From Mauremys mutica (Eukaryota > Chordata > Testudines > Geoemydidae): a stretch of 64,000 nucleotides of DNA. The stretch's first letter is position 1, and each line of letters opens with the position of its first letter. The position numbers and the translations under genes are program-made. The stretch spans positions 3,885,733 through 3,949,732 of the forward strand of contig NC_059094.1 in assembly GCF_020497125.1 (NCBI RefSeq). Direction: 5' to 3'. Positions 1 to 8,990 of the stretch are shown here, piece by piece. The notes beneath the pieces were generated by a model. The model worked only from the letters and a program-made list of their open reading frames with translations, ran no database searches and was not told the DNA's origin.

Positions 1-119
1 TTGGGTAACTGTTGTCATTGAACCGTCAATCACGCCCTCCCTCCCTGAAAGCTCCGGCGGGAAATCTGTTCGCGCCCTTCTCTTGTTGGTTACAGCGCGT
101 ACGCCACAGCACTGCGAGC

Positions 120-1402
120 ATGGAGCCCGCTGCGATCATCGCTGCACTTATGGCCGTTGTCAACTCCTCGCACCTTATCGTCCACCTCTTCCACAGTCAG
201 CTGCTGAGAAATCGTGCGAGGAGGCTCCGGCAGCGCGGTGAGGACAGGAATTCACAGAGTGGCGCAGACCTCTCACAAAGCAGGTTACGCCGCGCCGTGG
301 AGATCATGGTGGCAATGGGTCAAGTTCATGGTGTGGAACGGCGATTCTGGGCCCGGGAAACAAGCATGGACTGGTGGGACCGCATAGTGCTGCAGGTCTG
401 GGATGAATCACAGTGGCTGCGAAACTTCAGGATGCGTAAGGGCACTTTCCTTGAACTCTGTGACTTGCTGTCCCCTGCCCTGAAGCGCCAGGATACCCGG
501 ATGCGAGCAGCCCTGAGTGTGCAGAAGCGAGTGGCCATAGCCCTCTGGAAACTTGCAACGCCAGACAGCTACCGGTCAGTAGCGAACCACTTTGGCGTGG
601 GCAAATCTACCGTGGGGGTTGCTGTGATTGAAGTAGCCCACGCAATCGTTGAGCAACTTCTCTCAAAGGTAGTGACTCTCGGAAACGTCCAGGACATCAT
701 AGATGCCTTCGCCGCAATGGGATTCCCAAACTGCGGTGGGGCTATAGATGGGACTCACATCCCTATCCTGGCACCAGCCCACCAGGCCAGCGAGTACATT
801 AACCGAAAGGGCTACTTTTCAATGGTGCTGCAAGCACTGGTAGACCATAGGGGACGTTTTACCAACATCTTCGTTGGGTGGGCGGGCAAGGTTCATGACG
901 CGCGTGTGTTCAGGAACTCTGGTCTGTTTAAACGCCTCCAGGCAGGTACTTTCTTCCTGGACCACAAAATAACGGTTGGGGATGTGCAGATGCCTACAGT
1001 GATCCTCGGGGACCCAGCCTACCCGCTAATGCCCTGGCTCATGAAGCCCTATACAGGCGCCTTGGACAGAGAGAAGGAACTCTTCAACTACGGCTGAGCA
1101 AGTGCAGAATGGTGGTGGAGTGTGCTTTCGGACGTCTCAAGGGGAGATGGCGGAGCTTACTGACTCGCTCGGACATCAGCGAAAAGAATATCCCCGTAGT
1201 TATTGCTGCTTGCTGTGTGCTACACAATCTCTGTGAGAGCAAGGGCGAGACCTTTTTGTCCGGATGGGAGGTTGAGGCAAATTGCCTGGCTGCAGTTTAC
1301 GCTCAGCCAGACACCCGTGCCGAGAGAATATCCCAGCGGGAAGCGCTGTGTATCCGGGAGGCTTTGAAAGCAAGTTTCCTCAGAGAGCAGGGTAACCTAT
1401 GA
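120..1402 (+). pseudogene. PIF/Harbinger DDE transposase (HARBI1-like), one frameshift
   Basis: Harbinger transposases are nuclear endonucleases that cut the element's ends and rejoin them at 3-bp targets. I start at the ATG at 120 (MEPAAII) rather than the in-frame ATG at 12, because family proteins begin with a similar MEP segment. A helix-turn-helix region lies near residues 136-166 (WKLATPDSYRSVANHFGVGK). The nuclease core follows: first Asp in GAIDGTHIPI (residue 210), second in ILGDPAYP (residue 298), and the Glu in VVECAFGRLKGRW, which lies in the next frame. Frame 3 ends at TGA 1095-1097. Frame 2 already reads in family style from about 1091 (RLSKCRMVVECAFG), so a single base appears to be missing near 1088-1093. 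The rest runs open to the stop at 1402. Without the frameshift the product would be about 427 residues, normal for the family. All three catalytic acidic residues survive, which points to recent inactivation. Confidence 0.88.
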
Positions 1403-1546
1403 CTCTCCACTTGCTTTCAAGAGAAACTGACCCAGGGTCTGTGTCTGTATGTGTCGATTTCGATCTGCGGTTACATACCCCGTTCTCCAAGTTTCCCCCA
1501 CTTCCAAAGCACGTTTTAAAGCAAATTAATTGTAACACTCATTATT

Positions 1547-1552
1547 AATAAA
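1547..1552 (+). terminator. AATAAA poly(A) signal of the transposase gene
   Basis: AATAAA lies 145 bases after the transposase stop codon and is followed by a T/GT-rich stretch (CTTTGTTTTACTTTGC). This is the expected layout for 3' end formation. No gene lies between the stop and the signal. Confidence 0.6.
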
Positions 1553-1559
1553 TCTTTGT

Positions 1560-2324
1560 TTTACTTTGCATTTCTGTTCAGGTGTTGAAACATGGACGCA
1601 TACTGTGCTGGGCACGGTGTGCACTGATGTACAGACCGCTTGTTCCATAGAGGAATGACATCCTCCTGCTCCTACATAGGTCTCTGGGGTGGGGGACGGT
1701 TGCAAGTGGTTGTGCATGAAGGGGAGGGTTTGCAGGAAGGGGTGGGTTTGCAGGAAGGGGCGAGTGGTGCCTTCTTTGGATAGGGGTTTGGATGACGGCA
1801 GTGGGCTGCGGGTTTGGGCATAGGAAGGGGTGAGGGGTGTGGGGGAAGGGTGAGTATCTGTCCGTGGATGAGGGCTCTTGTTGGGGCTCAGGGCAGCGGA
1901 GAGGCTCGTTGCTACGGTGGAAGTGCATGGTAAGGGCAGCGTGCCTTAACATTAAGGGGGTGGCAGGCGCTAGGACCCTGGACAAGCATACACATCACAG
2001 AATGACCCGGGGCAGCATACACCACACAGAGTGATCCTGGTGCCTACTGACTGCAGTGTGTGTGTGCCCTGCAGTTGATCATGGCCCCAAGTCTGTACCC
2101 TGGTAATGTAGGCTATACCGTGCAATTATAAATCCCCTCCCCCCCCCATACACAAAAAAAATCCTCTGACACGAAAGACGTGACCGAAACAGTGAATAAC
2201 AGCAAACAGCTTTTAATAATCTAATACACACTGGGGGGATGAAACTTGGATTTGGGACTGGGTGAGCCTGTAAGGGAAGCACTTCTACAAATGTATAGCG
2301 TGAGAGGTGTGTGGTACATTAGCG
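1560..2324. other. Inter-gene spacer of the Harbinger element
   Basis: This is the convergent 3' flank between the transposase and the Myb/SANT gene. It contains G-rich stretches on the plus strand (1690-1860). A TTTAAT at 2211-2216, which reads ATTAAA on the minus strand, is a possible weak poly(A) signal for the minus-strand gene about 110 bases past its stop. Several short ORFs overlap here on both strands but none resembles a protein family. Confidence 0.4.
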
Positions 2325-4187
2325 CTATGCAGTGGTGCAGTGACAGTTCTCACGGCCCCTACTGCCCCGCCGTCTTGTACTTTTGGGTGAGGGGGGGGCA
2401 GGACTTCTTGGCGGGGGAGGGCGGTTGCAGATACACTGCAGGGGGGCTCTGTCCTCCTGCCTGCGGTCCTGCAGAACATCAACAAGGCGCCGGAGCGTGT
2501 CCGTTTGCTCCCTCATTAGCCCAAGCAGCGTTTGAGTCGCCTGCTGGTCTTCCTGCCGCCACCTGTCCTCCCGTTCGATGTGTGTGTGATGCTGTTGACA
2601 TAGGGTCTCCCTCCACTGTCTCTGCTCTGCCGCCTCGGCTCTGGAGCAGGCCATCAGTTCCGCGAACATCTTGTCCCTAGTCTTTTTCTTTCGCCGCCTA
2701 ATCTGCGCCAGCCTCTGCGAGGGGGATGCCGGGGCAGTCCGGGAAAGAGCCGAAGCTGTGTGATGGGAAAAGTAACTGATTTCCTTGAACAGATACATGT
2801 TTGCGAACAGTGAACACAGTCTAGTCAGTTTCTCTGAACCAGACCATACAGGGCAACAAGTCTCACGAGATCTCAGGACAAGTTCGAGATTTCGGAATAC
2901 GCTCTCATTGGCTGCGGCATTGCACAGGAGAGCGGACAAGTGGGGAGAGACAGCTGAATCCGTCTAGCAGACAGTCCTGGTAAGCCTTACAGTACATTCT
3001 GCTTATCAGTTAATGGATAGCTGTGCCCTCCCGCTAAAGGCAATCTGGAAATCATATACTCTGACCCTTTTCCAGCCACTCCCGCCAGTGCACGGGAAAG
3101 ATCAATGTATGCTTTTCCTATGTGGCCTACAACACGTGGCTGTTAAGCGAGGGTCATTGTTATGCAAAGTAAAAGTCAACCATTCACAACAGTAACAATA
3201 CACTAATTGCCCTAATTAGATGCAGCATTTCATGAACGAGATCACCCTGAGGCGGGTCCCTCGGAGTCACAAAGAGCGGATGCTAAGGGAAGCCCTGCAG
3301 AGACCAGGACCATATGCGGCCATGCTTGTGGAGGCGATGATTCCCATGTACATAAGGATGTCCTGGCGCGGAAGAGTGTGCTTCCACGGAGCACCCAACA
3401 AGGCACCTCTCCCCAGGAACCTCCTGCGGAGGCTTTTCGAGGACCTAAATGAGACCTTTCTTGAATTGTCCCTGGAGGATTATTGTTCAATCCCTATATG
3501 TGTGAACCTACTTTTCATATAGTTTTTCATTGAAAATTTTATATATAGTATTTCTATTTTTTTATACCTGTTTTACAAAAAATAAATGTTTACATGTTTA
3601 TAGCACTTACCGCCTGATCCTTCCCCTGATTCAGAGTCTGGGTTAACGGCCAGGGAGGGTTGGTAGGGGATCTCTGTGAGGGTGATGAAGAGATCCTGGC
3701 TGTCAGGGAAAGTGGTATTGTGTTCGCTGTCTCCTGCGCCGTCCTCCACAGACCGTTCCTCATCTTCCCCATCGGCGAACATCGAGGAGGAACTGTCCAG
3801 GTTCACTATGCCATCCACTGAGTCCACGGTCACTGGTGGGGCAGTGGTGGCAGACCCACCGAGAATGGCATGCAGTGCCTCATAGAAGCGGCATGTCTGC
3901 GGCTGGGCTCCGGAGCGTCCGTTTGCCACTCTGACTTTTTGGTAGCCTTGTCTCAGGTCCTTGATTTTCACGCGGCACTGCATTGCATCCCGGCTGTATC
4001 CTTTCTCTATCATTGCTTTGGAGACCTTCTCGAAGGTCTTTGCATTCCGCTTGCTGGAGCGCAGCTCCGACAGCACAGACTCCTCGCCCCACACACCGAT
4101 CAGATCCAGGACTTCCCGGTCTGTCCATGCTGGGGACCTCTTTCTATTCTTGGATTGGCCGGACTCCTCTGCTGGAGAGCTCTGCAT
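2325..4187 (-). CDS. Myb/SANT-like Harbinger partner protein, two exons
   Basis: In Harbinger systems this protein binds the element ends and helps bring the transposase to the nucleus and the DNA. Exon 1 (4187-3611) encodes the Myb/SANT domain, about residues 17-100: SPAWTDREVLDLIGVW, SELRSSKRNAKTFEKVS, QCRVKIKDLRQGYQKV and CRFYEALHAILGG. An acidic, Ser-rich linker follows. Exon 2 (2755-2325) encodes a basic start (QIRRRKKKTRDKMF), then a Glu/Arg/Gln-rich probable coiled coil (EREDRWRQEDQQATQTLLGL), and ends with TTA. The donor CG|GTAAGT at 3610 and the acceptor CACACAG at 2756 join in phase 1, giving one open frame of about 335 codons. I chose the ATG at 4187 (MQSSPAEE) over the in-frame ATG at 4283, because the longer leader is not typical of the family. 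No stop or frameshift is visible. The splice junction is inferred from motif and phase only. Confidence 0.8.
3220..3522 (+). CDS. Small ORF of unknown function inside the element
   Basis: This 100-codon plus-strand frame lies wholly within the predicted intron of the minus-strand Myb/SANT gene. I do not recognise the product. It is basic and amphipathic, with Arg/Lys-rich and Leu-rich stretches (MNEITLRRVPRSHKERMLRE; LPRNLLRRLFEDLNETFLEL) and no signal peptide or membrane span. What makes it more than a random ORF is the AATAAA 59 bases after its stop and a preceding AT-rich region that could hold a promoter. It could be a third element-encoded gene, the last exon of a longer plus-strand transcript, or chance. 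Conservation across copies would decide. Confidence 0.4.
   Translation: MQHFMNEITLRRVPRSHKERMLREALQRPGPYAAMLVEAMIPMYIRMSWRGRVCFHGAPNKAPLPRNLLRRLFEDLNETFLELSLEDYCSIPICVNLLFI
3581..3586 (+). terminator. AATAAA poly(A) signal after the small ORF
   Basis: The canonical hexamer sits in an AT-rich stretch (ACAAAAAATAAATGTTTAC) 59 bases downstream of the 100-codon ORF and 25 bases from the minus-strand splice donor. It could end a short plus-strand transcript opposite to the Myb/SANT gene. Confidence 0.45.
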
Positions 4188-4377
4188 CGTTGCAGGTGCT
4201 GCGGAGCTCGCCCCGATGTCCAGCCAGGACGTCAGATTCAAAGTGCCCAGACAGGAAAAGGAATTCAAATTTTCCCGGGTCATTTCCTGTGTGGCTGGTC
4301 AGAGAATCCAAGCTCCGACTGCTGTCCAGAGCGTCAACAGAGTGGTGCACTGTGGGATAGCTCCCGGAGCTACTAAG

Positions 4378-4577
4378 TTCGATTTGCATCCACACCTAGC
4401 CTAATTCGAGCTAGCCATGTCGAATTTAGCGTTACTCCACCTGTCGGGGTGGAGTACCAAATTCGAACTAAAGAGCCCTCTAGTTCGAATTAAATGGCTT
4501 CCTGGTGTGGACGGTTGAGCGGTTAGTTCGAATTAACGCTGCTAAATTCGAATTAAAGTCCTAGTGTAGACCAGGCC
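4378..4577. repeat. Harbinger right terminus with TTCGAA subterminal boxes
   Basis: The last 200 bases carry repeated TTCGAA or near-TTCGAA boxes: 4378-4382, 4405-4409, 4420-4424, 4462-4467, 4484-4489, 4527-4532 and 4547-4552. Several sit in an A/GTTCGAATTAA context. The terminus itself is GGCCTGGTCTACACTAGG when read inward. Such palindromic boxes are plausible binding sites for the transposase or the Myb/SANT protein. That role is inference; the repeats are plain in the sequence. Confidence 0.7.
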
Positions 4578-4854
4578 TGAGGGGATTAAACTGCAATCTG
4601 CATTCGAGGGCTCGTTGTTGGCTGATTACACCACCCGCTGTGTCACAGAAAGTCTGTGGAAGCGGAGCAAAGCCGTCTGAGAGACAAACTTGCTTCCTAT
4701 CTGCCATCATCCAATTCAGAGCGTTCACTGAGAACAGTTTTCACTGTGTCTCTTCCTCTGGCATCCCATCCTCCCACGACAGAACCCCTGGGCTTCAGGA
4801 ACGGCAGCACGGACATGTTTAGCAAGGACAACTAAGGGGGAACATGGTGGAGCT
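4578..4854. other. Unassigned unique sequence
   Basis: This is a short stretch between the Harbinger terminus and the solo LTR. No gene-like frame beyond 60 codons and no repeat signature that I recognise. Confidence 0.4.
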
Positions 4855-5523
4855 TGTCACGGAGTCCCCAGGCAATGCTCTGGAACTGCTCTCCACAAAG
4901 CCAGTCAGGACTTTGGGGAGCCTCCTCTCCCTCGGAGCAGACTGTCTCCAGGGCAAGAAGCTCACATGGTTCACCTCCTGGGTCTCTCCTTGGAGCATTC
5001 AGCATCCTCTGCCCCTCTGTGCGCTTCCCACAGCGAGTCCGCCCAGGCAGGGTCCTGGGGAAGCCAGAGGGTCCTGCACCCTCACTTCGCAGTCAGACGT
5101 GACTCTCAGCCAGCCAGTAACACAGAGGTTTATTAGATGACAAGAACATGGGCTAAAACAGAGCTTGTAAGTACAGAGAACGGGACCCCTCGGCTAGGTC
5201 CATCCTGGGGGGCAGCAAGCCAGACACCCATATCTGCACTCACTCCACGTCCCCAGCCAGCTCCAAACTGAAACTCCCTCCTTCTCTGCTGAGTTCCTTT
5301 CCCGGGCCAGGAGGTCACCTGACCTCTTTGTTCTCCCCCACCTTTAGCATACCCTTGCAGGGGGGAAGGGCCTGGGCCATTAGTTGCCAGGAGACAGAGT
5401 GTCAGTGATTTATGCACACTGGCCTTTATCCCACCACCTAGGGACTTAAGAAATGTATAGGGGAAACTGAGGCACCCACACAGTATTTAGAGGAAACATT
5501 AAGAGCATTCCCACTTCGTCACA
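4855..5523 (-). mobile_element. Solo LTR of an endogenous retrovirus-like element
   Basis: On the minus strand the unit begins TGTGACGAAGTGGGA and ends ACTCCGTGACA, a TG...CA pair with inverted ends. It is flanked by identical GAGCT pentamers (4850-4854 and 5524-5528), a 5-bp target duplication. A poly(A) signal AATAAA lies on the minus strand at 5129-5134, followed by about 270 bases of R/U5-like sequence. No internal retroviral genes adjoin it, so it is a solo LTR left by recombination between two LTRs. The 5-bp duplication fits ERV3/ERVL-type or Gypsy-type integration; I cannot choose between them. Short ORFs inside are not genes. Confidence 0.85.
5129..5134 (-). terminator. LTR poly(A) signal AATAAA (minus strand)
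   Basis: The minus strand reads CATCTAATAAACCTC, the standard hexamer at the likely R-region boundary of the solo LTR. Confidence 0.6.
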
Positions 5524-5528
5524 GAGCT

Positions 5529-6075
5529 ACAGTAACAACTGATAAATAGTGGTAGTCAGCCCGAGGCAAGGAGAGGACTCCCGTAGCATGGTCCATGGAA
5601 GCAGGAGAAGTGGGATGGAATTAAGTAAAGGAAAATGTAGGCCAGATATCACGGAGTTCATCCTGGCTGGGAGAGCTGTTTGGCTGCAGACCGGTCTCCG
5701 AAGGGAAGTGAAGAGACCTCCACCCCCCACAGGCTTGGGCCATTTGAAACTGGACTTGAGAAAGCCCTAGGGAGTCCTGGGGAAGGGGGGTGCGCGTTCT
5801 CCAGGCTGTGCGATGGCTACTGGAGTCCTGGCTTTTGGGGGCTTTGATCAGGCGTGAGCTGTAGCATCTGGAGCTCTTGTTTTAGGGTGGCACAATGTGT
5901 TTGTGCACCTCTCGGTTTGTCTGACTCCCCTCAAGCATATGCTGCCACCATTCCCAAGTCTCCCTGGCTGGGCAGTCTGGATCAGTCAGGAAAACAGGTC
6001 TTCTCTGCTGCTTCTTCTTTTGCTGCCTTATCATGCTGCATCTCTCCGCAGATGTAAAAGGGATGTTCCTGAAGG
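5529..6075. other. Unassigned sequence
   Basis: No frame longer than about 75 codons and no recognised repeat. It may be host intergenic DNA. Confidence 0.4.
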
Positions 6076-6178
6076 ATAGAATCATAGAATCTCAGGGTTG
6101 GAAGGGACCTCAGGAGGTATCTAGTCCAACCCCCTGCTCAAAGCAGGACCAACCCCAACTAAATCATCCCAGCCAGGA
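6076..6178 (-). mobile_element. CR1 3' tail fragment
   Basis: The plus strand reads ATAGAATCATAGAATCTCAGG and runs through CCCCCTGCTCAAAGCAGG to AATCATCCCAGCCAGG. This is the reverse complement of the CR1 3' UTR with its terminal ATTCTATG octamers. It is about 100 bases, strongly 5'-truncated, and ends just before the ORF2 stop region. Confidence 0.9.
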
Positions 6179-7627
6179 TACCCCTGCTGAGGTCACTGAC
6201 GGACAGACAGAGCCGTTGACGGGGCAAAGGAGGCGGGCGGGTGTTACCAGATAGTGGAAGATAACTGCTGTGGCTCCCGACATTTTGCCAGCTCAGGGCA
6301 TATAAAAATATGAACAGTCTCCCAATTCCTCATTGCTTCCTGAGCATGTAGCAGCCTCCCGCATGAAGAGTATATCAAGGGTTCCGGGAATGCTGCATCT
6401 GTGCCTGCACACTTCCCTCCCCCACAGGTCAAGGAAATCCAGGACCTCAGTAGCATGAGGGCGAAGTGGGACCATACCTGTCCAGGTGTGCTTGCAAATA
6501 CTAGGAAGAGAGGTATTTCTAAACACATTGGGGGCAGGCTTCTGATCATCATGACCCCTGGGTGGTAGCAAAGTTCAAAAATTCAGCCAATGAGATCAGT
6601 GCTGCTGGGACAGGTTCATTGTGGGCTTGTTGCTGGAGGACTGGTTGTGCAGGTGCAGGTACTTCTGTGTCCACACAGGCCTTGTGCTTACATCACTTGG
6701 GGAACTGCTTTAACTTTGACAGGAGAAGGGAGGTTTTGTTAGTAGGACTCCAGATTGAGCCTGGAGACCTGCAAGGCTGTGCTGACAGAAGACAAGTTTG
6801 GGCAGTAAAACTTTGCAGTGTAGCCAAGGCTGGAATCATTCTGACCCGGTCACTCCTGGAGAATGTGTATTGTACTGAGCTGTACAGCACAGGTGCCGCC
6901 CACTCTTAGATCCTTGAGGGCTGTGTGTAAGTAGGGCTGGAAAGAACCAGCTGTGGATGGTCACGGATACCCATACGCTTTCAAATGAAAATGTGCATTA
7001 GGGAACATAAGAGGCACCTGCCTGGGCAGCTGGTCTCTACAGCAGTCTCCTGCCTTATCATCTGCCACAGACTCACAGGACAGCCCAGCCCCCATCCATC
7101 TGTCCGTTTATCTCCCCAGGACAGGGGTCTGGCAGGGATGTGGTAGTGACCATGGCAGAAGCTGTGAGCAGGTCTGGAGTGACTCATGTGCAAGAGGACG
7201 GTGAGCAGCAAAGCTTCTCAAGCTCCGATTGAGTTGCCATCCATTGGAAAGGCCCCAGAGAGCAGGCAGACAGCAGTGCTCTGGGATCTCTTCATGCAGG
7301 GCCTGGGCCTGTGAATTGCCAAGTGCCTCCTAGAGTCCTGAGCGATGCTGCCTGTGGTTGGTTCCCACTGGGCTCGGTGCTGCAGAGACCTGAGTGCGTC
7401 TGGAGGGACCCATTGTCTTGAGAGGGAATTGAGGGCATGAAGTCTGATGGTGGGCTCACTGGATGAGGTCCTACAGGGAATCAAAGTTGCTCAGCAGCTC
7501 CTGAGATGAGGCTCTTAGGAGCTAAGCTTTGTGGGGCAAGACTTAGCATAGTTTGCTGGTCCATAAAGCACCAGGGCCAATATTTTCAAAAGTGGCTAAT
7601 GACTTTGGGTGCCTTTGTGTCTGAATG
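6179..7627. other. Unassigned sequence
   Basis: No protein family is recognisable. ORFs are short, overlapping and on both strands (longest 115 codons at 6562-6909, +). A run near 6950-6985 (GGATGGTCACGGATACCCATAC) resembles scattered GGATAC-type repeat debris. I see no gene. Confidence 0.4.
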
Positions 7628-7670
7628 TGCAGTTTGGGTTGTCTCGCATCAGGTGTGCCAGACTGGGTTA
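7628..7670. repeat. 42-bp minisatellite, left part (one unit)
   Basis: The stretch TTTGGGTTGTCTCGCATCAG followed by GTGTGCCAGACTGGGTTA matches the unit of the array at 8750-8990. It is cut off from that array by two CR1 copies. One unit is visible. Confidence 0.75.
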
Positions 7671-8058
7671 GAATCATAGACTCATAGACCCACAGGTTAG
7701 AAGGGACCGCAAGGGTCATCTAGTCTAACTTCCTGCCAAGAGGCAGGATTTGTTGTGTTTGAACCATCCATGTCAGGTGGCTCCAGCCTCCTTTTGAAAA
7801 CCTCCAGTAAAGGAGCTTCCACAATCTCCCTAGGCCTCTGTTCCATTGTCCTAGTGTTCTTACAGTTAGGAAGTTTTTCCTGAGATTTAATCTAAATCTG
7901 CTCTGCTGTAGTTTGAACCCATTGCCTCTTGTCCTGCCCTCTGTGGCAAGAAAGAACGACTTTTCCCCATATTTTTTTACAGTAGGCTTTCAAGTATTTG
8001 GAGAACGTTATCATGTCTCCCCTTAATCTCCGCTTTTCCAAACCAAACATACCCAGAT
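7671..8058 (-). mobile_element. Older CR1 3' fragment
   Basis: The plus strand begins GAATCATAGACTCATAGACC, a degenerate octamer tail. It then gives the reverse complement of a CR1 3' end: ACCTCCAGTAAAGGAGCTTC (LEVFK region) and GTCTCCCCTTAATCTCC (LRGDMI region). It is clearly diverged from the ATTCTATG copies elsewhere, with a longer spacing and several indels. It stops at ...AACATACCCAG next to a younger CR1. Confidence 0.85.
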
Positions 8059-8749
8059 CATAGAATCATAGAATATCAGGGTTGGAAGGGACTTCAGGAG
8101 CATCTAGTCTAACCCCCTGCTCAAAGCAGGACAAATCCCCAACTAAATCATCCCAGCCAGGGCTTTGTCAAGGCTGACCTTAAAAACCTCTAAGGAAGGA
8201 GATTCCACCACCTCCCTAGGTAACCCATTCCAGTGCTTCACCACCCTCCTAGTGAAATAGTGTTTTCTAATATCCAACCTAAACCTCCCCCTCTGCAACG
8301 TGAGACCATTACTCCTTGTTCTGTCATCTGGTACCACTGAGAACAGTCTAGATCCATCCTCTTTGGAACCCCCTTTCAGGTAGTTGAAAGCAGCTATCAA
8401 ATCCCCCCTCAGTCTTCTCTTCTGCGCACTAAACAATCCTAGTTCCCTCAGCCTCTCCTCATATGTCATGTGCTCCAGCCCCCTAATAATTTTTGTTGCC
8501 CTCCGCTGGACTCTTTTCAATTTTTCCACATCCTTCTTGTAGTGTGGAGCCCAAAACTGGACACACTACTCCAGATGAGGCCTCACCAATGTCGAATAGA
8601 GGGGAATGATCACATCCCTCGATCTGCTGGCAATGCCCCTACTTATACAGCCCAAAATGTTGTTAGCCTTCTTGGCAACAAGAGCACTGTTGACTCATAT
8701 CCAGCTTCTCATCCACTGTAACCCCTAGGTCCTTTTCTGCAGAACTGCC
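8059..8749 (-). mobile_element. Younger CR1, 5'-truncated
   Basis: It starts with ATCATAGAATCATAGAATAT and ends near TTTTCTGCAGAACTGCC. On the minus strand it carries the C-terminal part of ORF2. One open piece (8529-8143, 128 codons) reads [20 protein letters not shown] ... [20 protein letters not shown] with a normal stop. Upstream, the frame is broken. The catalytic RT core is absent because of 5' truncation. It lies directly between the older CR1 and the rest of the 42-bp array. Confidence 0.88.
8143..8529 (-). pseudogene. CR1 ORF2 C-terminal fragment
   Basis: The 128-codon frame covers the end of the CR1 ORF2 protein, downstream of the RT thumb: [59 protein letters not shown]. It lacks endonuclease and RT motifs and has no promoter of its own. 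It is a truncated retrotransposon remnant, not a gene. Confidence 0.85.
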
Positions 8750-8990
8750 AGATGTGCCAGGCTGGGTGCACTGATTGGTTTGTCTGACATCTGGTGTGCC
8801 AGCCTGGGGGTACTGGTTAGGTTGTCTGACATTAGGTGTGCCAGGCTGGGTGTACAAGCTGGGTTAGCTGATCTTGGGTGTGCCAGCCTGGCTGTATAGT
8901 TCGGGTTGTCTCACATCAGGTATGCCCAGCTGGATGTACTGGTTGGGTTGTCTCACATTGGGATTGCCAGGCTGGATGCCCAAAAATGCA
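8750..8990. repeat. 42-bp minisatellite, right part (about six units)
   Basis: TGCCAG or TGCCCA recurs at 8755, 8797, 8839, 8881, 8923 and 8965, a strict 42-base spacing. A consensus core is CCAGGCTGGGTGTACTGG followed by TTGGGTTGTCTGACATCAGG. Units differ by a few bases each. Because 42 is a multiple of 3, the minus-strand frame shows a repeating QPGTPNVRQPNQ-like peptide, which I regard as a by-product. Confidence 0.9.

Larger units (their letters stand above)
2756..3610 (-). other. Predicted intron of the Myb/SANT gene
   Basis: Read on the minus strand it begins GTAAGTGCTA at 3610 and ends ...CCCATCACACAG at 2756. The acceptor is preceded by a short pyrimidine run (TTACTTTTCCC). Length is 855 bases. 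Removing it joins codons in register, and the joined product has the domain order seen in this family. The intron contains an oppositely oriented small ORF with a poly(A) signal, annotated separately. Confidence 0.65.
1..4577 (+). mobile_element. PIF/Harbinger DNA transposon, left end outside window
   Basis: The segment holds the two genes that define PIF/Harbinger elements: a DDE transposase (plus strand) and a Myb/SANT-like DNA-binding protein (minus strand). They are convergent, with poly(A) signals between them. The right terminus is taken at 4577, where the sequence ends in ...GTGTAGACCAGGCC. Read inward from the right this is GGCCTGGTCTACACTAGG, which resembles the ends of several MITEs in this window. 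The left inverted repeat is not in the window because the transposase frame begins about 120 bases from its edge. The 3-bp target duplication expected for Harbinger therefore cannot be tested. The transposase carries one frameshift, so this copy is probably not autonomous. Family assignment is firm; the exact right boundary is inferred. Confidence 0.85.

Noticed and set aside
12..120. Start of the transposase at the ATG at position 12
   Set aside because: The 36 extra residues are unlike family N-termini; the ATG at 120 (MEPAAII) fits better.
1837..2939. Plus-strand ORFs at 1837-2034, 2246-2680 and 2785-2967
   Set aside because: Opposite to, or outside, the Myb/SANT exon, with no family features; shadows.
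3870..4404. Plus-strand ORFs of 168, 147 and 125 codons
   Set aside because: Antisense of Myb/SANT exon 1, whose coding is supported by domain match and splice phase.
8755..8990. CRISPR-like regular spacing
   Set aside because: The 42-base units are direct tandem repeats without unique spacers in a vertebrate genome; it is a minisatellite.
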